From positions 8,144,618-8,208,617 of the forward strand of contig CAUJGJ010000444.1 of NCBI GenBank assembly GCA_963170055.1: a stretch of 64,000 bases of DNA, written 5' to 3'. The DNA is from Halisarca cf. caerulea. Lineage: Eukaryota; Porifera; Demospongiae; Chondrillida; Halisarcidae. Below, piece after piece: positions 1-10,900 of the stretch. The position numbers and the translations under genes were made by a program. The first letter of the stretch is position 1. Every line of letters starts with the position of its first letter. The notes under the pieces are model-generated. The model searched no databases and had not been told where the DNA came from. It was given only the letters and a program-made list of their open reading frames with translations.

Positions 1-129
1 CGTAGGCCTAGAATGGCATTGGCCTAGGCATACATGGGCCTAGTAGGACAGGGTTAGCCCTTGTACCCTCACAATATAAAATGGTGGGTGATTGGAAGTG
101 CGCCCTAACTTGAAAGTTAGGCTTATTTT

Positions 130-686
130 GCTTTAGGAATACTTGGAATTTCATTTTAAAGAAAACCCCCATTTAGTGGGTTTGTTCTTCATATACTGGC
201 GATATCTGGTGCAGGCCTTACTCATCATCGTCCTTTCATCCACGGACACTTGCTGGGGTGGCTGGTAAAACTCCTTGCACTTGTTCCTCATATGAGTGTG
301 CAGGTGGAGTATCTTCTTTAGCGATGGGTTGACATGAAATTTTATGTCCTCTCCTCCTCCTCAGGGGTGATGACATGAAAAAATGAGGAAATTACCTTGA
401 ACCTGTTTCCGGTCATTAGCTCATTCAACCGCACAATGAATTGAGCATTGTGGGTATTCCATTCCTTGCGATAGCTATGTACACAAGTGATTCCCAGTAA
501 CAGCAATACACAGATGAAGAGCATCATTTCATCTGTGGTCAACTTGAAGTGGAGATATGTGGACTTCTTGTTGTCTTTCTTCAATTCAGTGAATATAGAC
601 ATTGGTAGAATCAACAAGATGCTGCACAGTGTTGGTGTCGGAATACAGTTGGAATAGCACAAGTGCAGAAATACAGTACAGGTCAA
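130..686 (-). pseudogene. piggyBac transposase fragment (DDE_Tnp_1_7 type), broken
   Basis: The frame from 686 down to 342 has the N-terminal pattern of piggyBac transposases: a TTDEMMLFICVLLLLGI stretch, then a region ending in RFKVISSFFHV. After a frameshift near 340 the conserved first catalytic-aspartate block appears at about 290-150 (SVDERTMMSKACTRYRQYM, then KNKPTKWG), where piggyBac proteins have the DE-K-R-QYM-KPTKWG pattern. The downstream catalytic residues and the GGVD block are absent. It is non-functional: partial, frameshifted and interrupted. A domesticated gene is unlikely because the frame is broken. Confidence 0.75.
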
Positions 687-1129
687 AAGTATCTTACTCC
701 TTTCTGCAAGCGCCTGTAGACAAAACCAATGTAAATTACCACAGAATTTAACGCCTTAAAACTACGGAAGTAAACCACATGATTCCACTGATCAGAAATT
801 TCAAAATGGCTTCCCTCTCATAGCAATTGCACTCATGCGCAAATTATTGAAGTTAGTTCAATGTCATGGCTGGTCCATTCTACTTTACATATTCTGTTTT
901 GTGTATGTAGTATTATCTTGTATATGCAGTTTGCCGTTCATTCGTTCCAAATTAGCACTAGTTCTTTTCAATGAAGTTAATTCGCTATTAGTTTCCTTCA
1001 AGTTAGTCCGTTATTCTTTTCTTGAATAATTCTACTGTTCATTGTTTTCTTCAAAGTTAACCCATAGTTCTTCTGTTCGAAGGCTGCCTGACATGTTATC
1101 ATACCTTCGAAGTTAGTATTTCGTTACGT

Positions 1130-1613
1130 TTAACCTTTAAACGCCTGCGTGACAAATTTTCGCATACCCGTTATGGCCTAAAGACCACTTTAGTGGCTCT
1201 ATCCTCGCTACCCGACTTTTACTCTTATTTACCTTCCGCATTTGTGGTAGAAGCCTTTGTAATCATTTTCGAAGCTTACTTAAAGCATTTCAATGCGAAA
1301 TTGTTCGCACGAAGATAAAATCGTGCGTCTTCAATTCTTCCTATCGAGGTGTGGCCATTTTATTCTGTGGTTATCTCTGCATATTTTCGTATAATCATCG
1401 TATACGTGCGTTTCTTGGCATACATTTGCGTTTTTGCATATACTTTAGAGCCTTTTATTCGTATGATACAACGTTATATCAGTATAAAATTGATACGAGA
1501 GTAATACAATTCAAGTAAGCTATCGAACAATGTAAAAATCGAAGTGCTACGATAAATTTGATGAAGTACCGTCCACTACCGGGAGAGCCACTAAAGTGGT
1601 CTTCAAGGGTTAA
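1130..1613. mobile_element. piggyBac-like MITE with TTAA duplication
   Basis: TTAA lies at both borders (1130-1133 and 1610-1613). Just inside each end is a palindrome built on CCACTTTAGTGG (near 1183 and 1586). The copies at 17418-17915 and 52032-52455 share internal sequence with it, for example the AATGTATGCCAAGAAACGCA block. It has no coding capacity and must be mobilised by a transposase in trans. It sits inside the larger piggyBac element at 57-3060. Confidence 0.8.
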
Positions 1614-1614
1614 A

Positions 1615-2595
1615 AGTTGGCCAAGCACGGAAATCCGCAAGTGACAAATTGTTTATCCACAATTTTCTGCAACCTAATTCTGTACATTTCTGTGGAAGTC
1701 CGCGCAGGCACCTGTGGAAAAAAGGAAGTAACATTTGATTTGAACTTGTACCGTATCTGTGCCTGATGGTAGATGTGGCCCAGATATTTGAGTAGGAGCA
1801 AATGCTGGTGGTGATGGGATGTTTTGCTCTGGAATAGAGATGTCAATTGCGTCACTAGGAATGGCATCCACACTTACAAGAGTGGAAAGATGACCTGCCC
1901 CATGACCAAGTCCTCATCCTCTCCCATGCCCTGTCCTCTCCTTGACTTGATCTGGGCAGGGATGGTGTAGTGAGCTCTGCCTCCGACTATGATGATCTCA
2001 TTGTGCCATCATCAACCAAGTCCTCATTATCAATCACAACACTGGGTGGTGTGGTGGTGGTGGTGAGCTCTGTGTCTGAGTCACGATCAGGCAAGTTATT
2101 TCCAGTCACAGTATCAAAAGGCATCACCCTGCACACTGTCGTCCTCGCTACTAACAGTTGTCGATTGTGTCAGCTTCATAGTCTGACCCTTCAGTATCTA
2201 AATCTGACTCTGAACTGCCTGTGTCTGTGTTGGCATCATCCCACTGTTTGTTTGTTGGTGTCCTTGTGTTTGTTGGAATTATTGATTGATCTTGTTGATA
2301 ATCTAGCATGGAGACCTCCTGTTTGCTTTCTAATAAGTGCGAGCGATATTGTAAGAACAGTAATAAGAACCAACAATGGTGTACTGGGACTAGAAACATG
2401 CAAGTTGGTTACCTGTCAGCGACTGGTAAGCAACTGGTACACTCGCCAAAACATCATCTTGATGTCGCTATTACTCGATTCGGTTGAAAGGCTATTGTCT
2501 TGTCAAGTAAAGAAGCCATTACTTTATCATCATCAATGGATTTGGTCAGATAACCAGGCATTTTCTCTATGGAGCGACTGAACAACGCCATTTAT
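1615..2595 (-). pseudogene. probable N-terminal part of the same piggyBac transposase, degraded
   Basis: The minus strand starts with an ATG near 2590 and runs through several broken frames. One part (2399-2151) is acidic and Ser/Asp-rich, with SESDLDTEGSDYEAD, as is common at piggyBac N-termini. A later part (1871-1674) has FAPTQISGPHLPSG followed by a YFLFSTG-like stretch in the position where piggyBac proteins have the segment before the catalytic core. Together with 130-686 it would form one gene split by the MITE at 1130-1613. The match is loose and could be wrong. Confidence 0.35.
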
Positions 2596-3065
2596 TGCCA
2601 CTCAGTTATGTAAACATCTCCATTATCTTACGAAAAAGATGTCTGCTTTACTGCTAATCTCTAGGTGTAACACAGCAATAGTATTGAGCGGTAATTGCAG
2701 GGACTTACCCCATGAGTATTCAAGTGGTATGTCCATCTAGCTTCTGTGCGATTTTGAAGATTGTAGCACGTATGCAATTTCCAAAAAAACATATACCCTA
2801 AATTGTGAAATTGTTGCGACCAATAATATTCATAATTTTTGCGAAATGACTCCACTTGCGAATATATTTTTGTCGGGAATGTTTCTGCACATGTCCCAAA
2901 GTTTAGGTATAGACAATCTATGGTGACACTTGTAAAATTTTTAGTCGCGAATTTTTCTGCCTGCCAGATTTGGCACCGATTCATGAAATTTACTGTTCAC
3001 GAATATTTCCCGAATTGTGGTATTTTGTTGTTTGTACACAATGAGTGAGGGTACAAGGGCTTTAA

Positions 3066-3504
3066 AGGGCAACTGAACCCAAAAAGTTAACATAAAAACC
3101 CCCGAAGTTAACATGGTAATATACCTAGCATAGGCTTTTTGTTTTGACATATTTCAGCACAAAACATCACGGTACATTCATATTGCTTCTTTAAAGGATG
3201 GCACTGAACTAATCGTCTTCAATTATGTCACAATCGACTCCTTTGAGCAATTCCCCGTTACAAAGTTGTAACTTTGTTTGAAATGCTACAGCAGTATCTA
3301 TGCCATACAAACAACCAGCAAAAGTCTACCAACTACATTTTTTGATGTCATGACTGCAAAACTTGTTCTTGGGAGGTGTAACTTAGTGGTCGCTGTACAA
3401 ACTTGAATCCTGATCGCAAGCAAGCTTTGATACTAATTTTACCTTGTTTTCTGCTATCAATTTTTGACATAAAATAGGTACCAATATTTTGATTCAGTTG
3501 TCCT
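3066..3504. mobile_element. MITE with TTAA duplication, second family
   Basis: The ends AGGGCAACTGAA and TTCAGTTGTCCT form an imperfect inverted repeat. TTAA occurs directly outside both (3062-3065 and 3505-3508). There is no open frame of note. The TTAA target suggests piggyBac or another TTAA-specific transposase. The ends lack the CCACNNNNGTGG palindrome of the other TTAA elements here. Confidence 0.7.
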
Positions 3505-3778
3505 TTAAAGCTTGGTTGGACTGGGTGTAGTGTGCTAAATTGCCAAATTCTGGATACTGAATCCAGTCAACCAAACTCTGTCTAGCTCTTGGCCATTTAG
3601 ACCCATGCATGTCTATCTGTATCCCCATTTTTATGGTTTGTGTCTGTGTGCTCTTTACTTGTAATTCCATATGTCATAATGTACATTGTGACCTAGACTT
3701 ACATTTTTCTGTACTTTCCAATTATTGCCATACCTCACAGTTTTTGAGTGTTGTTATACTTTCTGCACATCTGTACAT

Positions 3779-4990
3779 GCAGGTATGACATGTGCACATG
3801 TGAGGTGTGAAAAAATGGCACCCCAAAAGTCAGCTGAAATCACCCCCCTTATTTCTTCCGTTCTATAACGTTATGAGTCCTGAGAAGGATATCAGAGATC
3901 ATTACAACTATTAAAATTACATTCCTTGGTATAATTGTATTGTTTTGTCTTCGTAAAGCTAGAGAAACAATAGTTGTAAGTGCAGTATTTGAGCCTAATT
4001 CAAGTCTGGTTAACTATAACTAAAACTAATTAAAATGTTCTACATGGTCCCAAAACTAATTCAAACTAATTAAAAAGAAAAAGACAATCTAATCACTAAA
4101 ACTATTTTCAAGATTGCAGGTATAACATGTGCATTCTCAGTAAATAGAGGGGCGTTGTGTGGTTTGCAAAGGAATTTGATTGAATAGTAACACGTTTTAC
4201 TGATGTGCACACGTTGGTCACGCGTATGCCATACGAATAGCTTGAAGGATAATATTATACGCTCTTCTACTCTCAACCAGAAGAATAATATATCGAATAT
4301 CGTGTATTAGTCTGCACATGAAGTGTTTTCAAGACGTTCTAATAGCTATTCGTTTGTGTTGGGAGGAGTATCGATTTCACCAATCGTTACCATTGGCTGG
4401 TGATGTCATCATATCGCGTGACAACCTTGTGATAAACGGCGAGAGAGAGACTTCTTCAATGACTGCAGATTTTTTCAAAAACCCGGTCATCTAAACGGTT
4501 GTGTAGAGGAGCCATGTCGCGGGAATTAGATCACGATAGGTAAATCTAAATTTTCACCGTTGGAGATTTTGTTAGCATGTCCCAGTCCCGTAATTGTGCA
4601 CAAGTTTGTGGTTTTACTTTGGATGAAAAACAACGTTTTGGTGGACATCTTAGGAATGAAGAGGAATGGTAAGTTCTCCAACGGTGAAAATTTAGATATT
4701 GTTGTTGAAAGGTTCTGAACAAAGTATGGCTGTTCGAAATGATGGTTTACATGACCGGGTTTGCACTAAACCTAATTTTAAGGTCTGAATCTGTGGTTGT
4801 CTTTTCGGCTTTGCGAAGCTGGGTCAACAAAGTTAAGTCAACTATTGTAGCGTGAAATAGTTGAATTAATGCTCTGTATGCTTTTTGTACTACACAAGTA
4901 AACTAAACGGGAGAAAAGTGGTGGGTAATTTCTGCAGACTTTAGGGCGGCCATTTTGACTTCTGCTCACATGTGCACATGTCACACCTGC
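3779..4990. mobile_element. MITE of the GCAGGTRTGACATGTGCACATG family, about 1.2 kb
   Basis: The inverted ends begin GCAGGTATGACATGTGCACA at 3779 and end in the complement at 4990, and the similarity continues for about 80 bp inward. A second copy begins at 63450 and shares long internal stretches in inverted order. Inside, 4540-4560 and 4675-4700 form an inverted pair around AACGGTGAAAATTTAGAT that could make a hairpin. An isolated extra left end of the related GCAGGTAGG family lies at 4116. It is non-coding. Confidence 0.7.
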
Positions 4991-5132
4991 AATAGATCTT
5001 GATGTAATAGTTGGTGTTGCAAGTGATACAGCCTATAATACACTTTACAGTGACTGCATCACACATCAATTCAATCAATTTTGTATATCGATCACACATC
5101 AATTTGAGTTCTCTCATGCACCAGGAAATTGA

Positions 5133-5243
5133 CTAGTCTCGCGTAGCCCAGACCATGCTTGCCGCTACTTTTTAATATGGGATAAAATGACGTCAGCATA
5201 ATAAAAAGGAGCGGGAAGCGTGGTCTGGGCTACGTGAGACTAG
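5133..5243. mobile_element. Short palindromic MITE (CTAGTCTCGCGTAGCCCAGA)
   Basis: This 111-bp unit is almost a perfect palindrome. CTAGTCTCGCGTAGCCCAGA at the left mirrors TCTGGGCTACGTGAGACTAG at the right, and the arms extend about 40 bp. It lies just upstream of the hAT transposase remnant. Confidence 0.75.
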
Positions 5244-5360
5244 AAATTGAAAGTAACTAATTGGCATTATCTGCACTGTCAGTTTGATTGCATAGTGATT
5301 TCATACATACGCACTTCTGTAACAGTTCCTTAGTGCGCGTGAAACGGTCAGCAGCTTACG

Positions 5361-7483
5361 ATGGCTACAGTACCAGGACCTTCAGGAACAGGATGTCATC
5401 GGGAGAGTTTAGTGTGGAATTTCTTTGTCTTTGATACCACTAAGAGCAAAAGCATCTATCAAATCCAAGGACAACCATCTCCTCAAAGCCCCGAGTCTAC
5501 CACAGCTATTTGTGGTGCAGAGATTGCTGGAAAGTTCCCTACAAACCTTAAGGCACACTTTAAATAAAGTAAGTCACCCTAACGCCTATGAAGATCTAGT
5601 AGCACAAGAAGCAGACAAACAGAAAGAAAAGATCGCAATAGCAGCAAAGCGTTCTCCAAGCGCACTCAAAGACAGCAGACAGCTAACATTGAGCGGTTGT
5701 ATTGAGAAAGCAAAGCCGTATGGTAAGAATAGTCCTAAGGCAAAGAGTATCACACGCAGACTTGCCACATTTGTTGCTGGCAGTAACGTTGCCAACCGCA
5801 TTGTTGAATGTTCTGAGTTTCGGGAGCTTCTGCTCAAGCTTGACCCTCGATACCCTATTCCAAGTAGGGTGGCCCTAGATTTGCAGATGGAAAGCCTTTA
5901 CTTAGAGCTGAAGGGAAAAATAGCATCGAAGATGGAAGAAGCGAGAAAGGTTTCAATGTGTACTGATATTTGGTCTAGGAAAAGCTTAACCCAGTCATTT
6001 ATTGGTATAACTGTGCACTTCTTTACTCCATCGGATCACAAACGTCACGTTGCTACTCTAGCAGTCGGAGTGCCTCCCTCACCACACACTGGTGATAGCA
6101 TTGAGGAAATGGTTCGCACAATAATCAGTGAGTGGAATATTTCAGAACGCAAGATTAGAGCGTTAATCACAGATAATGGTAGCAACATGGTTTCCGCTTT
6201 CAAGAATTGGCTTTTTGAAGGCACAGATGACCTAGGCAGTGAGACTGAAGTTGAAGACACGGTGTTGCAGTCGCCCATGTTTTCTTGTGAAGAGAGCTCT
6301 GATGAAAGCATAAGTGGGTGCCACAATCCACAACTTGGTCACAAAATTGATACACCTGAAGCCAGAGTTACTGCAATAATGAAAGAAGTTGAGGAGTTTG
6401 ATGAATGCGAAATAGAATGTGATGTGGCATTCTGTGGACAGAAACGCATTGGTTGCTTTGCTCACTCACTCTAGCTAGTTGTGCGAAAATTTGATGCCAT
6501 TCAATCTTCAAAGTGAGCTCTGAATTTAGTCCACAAAATAGTTCGCACGTTTTCCAAGTCAGTGAAAGCCAATGAAAAGCTGATCCAGCATTGTGGACTC
6601 AAACTAATCAGTGACTGTCAAACTAGATGGAATTCAACTTATTTAATGATATCCCGATTACTGTCATTACGTACACATGTTGAAGAGGTTCTTCAGGAAC
6701 TTAAATGGGATGGCCTGCCTATGAGTGAATGGAAAGTTCTTGAGAATTACCGTGATCTCCTTGAGCCACTTTACAAATATACCAGCCTAGCTGGAGCTGA
6801 AGAGAGTACCACACTGTCAATGGTAGTCCCTGTTGTGATGGAATTGATGTATCATTTAAACGAGTTCAAAGAAAGGCCAGGAGTACGTCAGATTGCAAAC
6901 CTACTGCATCAGGAGCTAGGCACACGTTTCGAAAAGGTGCTACAACCTGGATGCCCTGTATTCTGCCCTCTCTACATTCAAGCAACTTTGCTTGATCCTC
7001 AATATAGAATATTACTTAGTGAAGAGCAAGTACAAGCTGCTAAATTGCATGTCCTTAGGGATTTTAGTCAAATTGATTGTGATGCACTGAAACAGCTACC
7101 AATCACACAGCAAGATAAAGAACCATGTCTGAAAAATTTAAACATCTTTCAGGCATTGTATCAGAAAAACGAAGGCACAGACCCACACACCAGAAACACA
7201 TGAAAGTTCACCTCTTTCAGAACAGCTGACGATGTACCTGAATGACCAGTCAATTCACTGGGATGACGGTCTTGATGCTGTGGATTTTTGGGTACAAAAC
7301 CATGAAAAGTATCCTACTCTTGCTCCTATTGCTTGTGATATTCTTGTAATTCCTGCAACTAGCACACCCATCGAACGTGTATTCTCAACAGCTGGTATGG
7401 TATCGACAGGCAAAAGATGGGGACTGAGTGCCAAGCATTTAGAAAGAGAAGTTCTTATCAAGAAAAACAAATGTTATTTGTGA
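5361..7483 (+). pseudogene. hAT transposase (BED finger type), frameshifted
   Basis: The protein is spread over four frames. 5361-5567 looks like a BED zinc finger (SLVWNFFVFD, then AEIAGKFPTNLKAHFK) with one of the expected cysteines apparently lost. 5569-6474 holds the catalytic core with CTDIWSRKSL and ITDNGSNMVSAFKN. After a stop at 6474 it continues at 6540-7203 (SDCQTRWNSTYLM). Another break precedes 7232-7483, which is the hAT dimerisation domain (VDFWVQNHEKYPTLAPIA, PATSTPIERVFSTAG). Order and spacing are those of a ZBED-like hAT transposase of about 680 residues. At least three frame breaks make it inactive. I could not find convincing terminal repeats or an 8-bp duplication. Confidence 0.88.
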
Positions 7484-7499
7484 AGTCAGAAACTAGAGT

Positions 7500-7990
7500 T
7501 TGAGTTACCATGTTGTCTACATGGAAGTATTCAGTATTGACTAATGCATATGTACGTACGTATTATTGACTTTGCAGTATAATAAATAATTATTCATTCC
7601 TAAACAACTCCACAACTATACATAACTGTAATTGTATGTACATAACATGTAGTACAATGACTATAACTAACTAGTATAAACCTGTTGCAATACCATAACC
7701 AACCAATATTCCAAAACAATAACCTGTTTCAACTGAAACTAATCAAAATTGTGCTTGTGTTAATACTAATTAACTGTAACTATACTAAAGTACACAGTTT
7801 CAACTAAAACAACACTACTATATATATTACACTATTTTGTTGTAGTACCTTACTTTTGAGTATAAATGCACAGTGCACCTGGTAGCCATGGGTTATACAT
7901 TTCATGTGCCAAGCTCACCTTTATGGGGTTTATGGCTATTTCCCAAACTTGATCAAGGCCTATTGGTGCAAGACAAATAAAGTAGTGTTC
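7500..7990. other. Non-coding AT-rich stretch after the hAT remnant
   Basis: I see no gene, only an AT-rich sequence with repeated short ACTAAT/AACTAAT motifs between 7640 and 7810. Similar motifs occur at 4010-4080, so part of this may be the 3' non-coding end of the hAT element. The 3' UTR of the Death-domain gene would also start here. Confidence 0.3.
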
Positions 7991-10900
7991 TCACCAATCT
8001 GCAATAGTTTAGTATATTATGCTCATGCACTCACTTTCATCAGAGCAATACTTCTGCCAATCCCCTGAAAGTTTTTTCTTTAGCCTTTTGGCAACATTTG
8101 GTCCTTGATTCTCAGAAACATTGTCTAACAGATACTGCCAAGTAGTTTTCACTTCTTTAGAACATTTACCATTTGCCCAATATGTAAGGCCTTTCACACC
8201 TCCTGAAGGGTTATACGTAGTTGGTTAATATCCTTGAATGTATGCATGTGTGTACATACAGGTGGACATGCATGCACACAGCATGCATACTCCCAATTTT
8301 TTTGATACCAAAGTAAGCTTCCAATTAGTCTTACATCACAGCCCATCAAATTAAAAATCTCCTGTCATCAATCCTACACAGGGGCACCTTAAACCTCACG
8401 CATGTGGGACATGTCCATAAACTTAAAATCTCAGTGGAGGCGCCAATTAGAAAGAATTTTGCAACTTTAGATGGCTTCACGACGAAATGTCATGTGACCA
8501 GCCCGTGACTTAGGAAAATGTTGCTGTGCACGTAAAGATTCCAAAACAGCCTTATATGATGTTAAACTGCAAGATCGACAATTATTCCAGTCTAACGGCC
8601 TTCAGCTACAGTGAATCCTAGTCTTGCATCTACAGCCCCTTTCCGTTGACAACATCATAAACATTCTACAAAATTTCTAACAACATCAAGGAGAAAGAGG
8701 CTGGCTATGCAAAACTAAGTGAATCTTAAGCCTTAGATCAAATTTGAACATGTCAGTAACTTTCTGGTCCGGCTTACCTAGCTTGAGTTTCTTCGATCTT
8801 TCTCCTTCCGAAAAACATCTTCGAAAGCGATTCAGTTCGTATACAAGTGCGACCAAAGCAGAATTTAAAGAGCTATCCGACGGTGAAAGGTTATGTATCA
8901 AAGATCAAATGTACAAAAATAAAAGAGACTTCGTCTGTATTCTACTTCACTTGCTACTTGACTCGACTTTTAGGTGACGTCACTTTAAATATCATGTGAC
9001 GGTCATGTGACAAAATGACTACCAGCTAGTTCTAGGCTAGTCAAAACTTTAATGGCTAGGCGGCAGTGGGAAAAAGCCTATTGACATACTTTTTTACATT
9101 TATTGGCTGTATTATAGGATAATAAATAACTTCCATGTTGGGGATTTTGATTCATTGCCCGATTCAGACGTTACAGGCGAAAAGGTGAGCTACCATGGTT
9201 TGAATTTGTGGTTTTTACCGTTTTTCTCTAAAACTCTTAGAGATATTTAAATCCCCAACATGGAAGTTTTAGATACTTAGGTAAGGAACCTATATACCAA
9301 CATTTGTGCCCTTAGCTTTGAAGCTGCACTGCCGCCCAGCCGTTTTTCATGTTTTTATATGTTTAAGGAGAATGCGCATACATTTCAAGGAACATAGAAA
9401 ATTCTTTCAAGTTTGACATCGAACGAAAGGTAATGCAGCCATCTACACAATGGTACTAGTTGTTTGAAGATAACGCATTTTTGTAGTAAGAAATAAAACT
9501 AAAAAGTAAAGATAAATTTTCTGATAACTGAAGTCATACAAGTGTCTGTGGACATGTTCCACATGCGCAGATCCGCTTTTGGTGTGTAAGGAGTAATATG
9601 ACAATTTTCACAATATTTCCAAGTGGCTGAGATTGTCACCACTGTGCTTTATTGGTTTCTCTACATTATGACTAGGATGTGATACAGGCAGCTACCTCCT
9701 GTGAAATGTTGAAGAATGGCCTAATGGTGATCATGTTTTAAAAAGACTCAAAGTGGGAAATCTTGATTGAAATATACAGTCCAATTCTACTTGCATAGCA
9801 GGTCACAACAGATTCTGACAGTTGTATGTTAGTGATTAGATTTAGTGTGCCAATAAAACGCAGTTGGAACGCAGTTATATATGGTCATCGCAATTACATG
9901 CAGGTAATTAACACTCGATGTGCCAGGTGCAATTTTATTCTTTGAGTGTCAAACTGAGTGCTCTGCTAGAACATTATACCTGGAAAAAACGAAATTTTAG
10001 TTGGGTGGCTGAGTTCCAAGGACAAAGGGAAGAGGAAAAGAGTGAATGACAAGCATGTAGTGAAAGGGAAAGAAGTTTTGTGTATTGGTTCACAAATAAA
10101 CAGTAAAGTTGGGGAGTCACTAAAACTCGCGAGGTGTTGCTGCCTTCCAAATGAAGCTTGCGGAGAATCTGTCAGAAATGCTTTGTTCCCAAAGGTGAAC
10201 GATTTTTTCTCTCAAATAACTAGAAGTCTGATGATCCCCCACAGTTGAATTATACTTTTACGAATTCTGCCCTGCTTGTAGCTATGTGTGCAGGTTATAT
10301 GCATTGAATACTTCACATGTACATGGTCATGATTTATGCTTTCATTGCTAACCTTTTAGCTACCACATTTTTCTGTTACTACTAGCCCCTTATCTACCGA
10401 TGACCACATTTGTGGTGTAAAAGTTTATTCAGTAAAAGAACCGTCGATAGATATTATATTGGCCTGTTTCTTAGTGAAGAGCTGTTGTAATACTCTCTAG
10501 TCCTCTCTTATACCCCGTTTACACTAGCCCAGTTTTAGTGGGCCAGCCCAGTTGTGACCTCATTAGTCCAGTCCCTAGAGGTCAAAATTCTTAATGTAAA
10601 CAGGGACTGGGCCAACCACAAGTGGACTGGGCCGACTGGACCTGGCCCACTTCAATCAAGTGGGCCAGGTCCAGTTGGCCCAGTTGGCCCATCAGAAAAT
10701 AAGCAGTATAAACAGGTCAGAGCAAGAGTTTCACATCTTTATGACTTTCCAGACTTCTTCTTAGTGTCCTAAAAGATCTTATAAATAATAAATGGATCAA
10801 TAACAACAGGGAGGTGGTTATACAATATGCTTCCTGTTAGAACTTGACCCATTTAGACTTTCCTCTTGCTCCTGACTGTCTGTATAAAGGTTTAAATCTA

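Larger units (their letters stand above)
57..3060. mobile_element. piggyBac-type element, about 3 kb, degraded
   Basis: The two ends carry a perfect 16-bp inverted repeat, GCCCTTGTACCCTCAC at 57-72 and its complement at 3045-3060. Inside, on the minus strand, lie pieces of a piggyBac transposase (130-686, and probably 1615-2595). A TTAA-flanked MITE is inserted at 1130-1613. The flanks read TTA on the left and TTTA on the right, so the expected TTAA duplication is not clean. The family assignment rests on the internal transposase fragment. Confidence 0.6.

Noticed and set aside
1970..2581. 203-codon plus-strand frame
   Set aside because: Low-complexity Leu/Cys/Val-rich reading that is the shadow of the minus-strand acidic piggyBac-like region.
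8744..8977. 77-codon plus-strand frame inside a MITE
   Set aside because: No splice context, no recognised domain, and not kept in related MITE copies.
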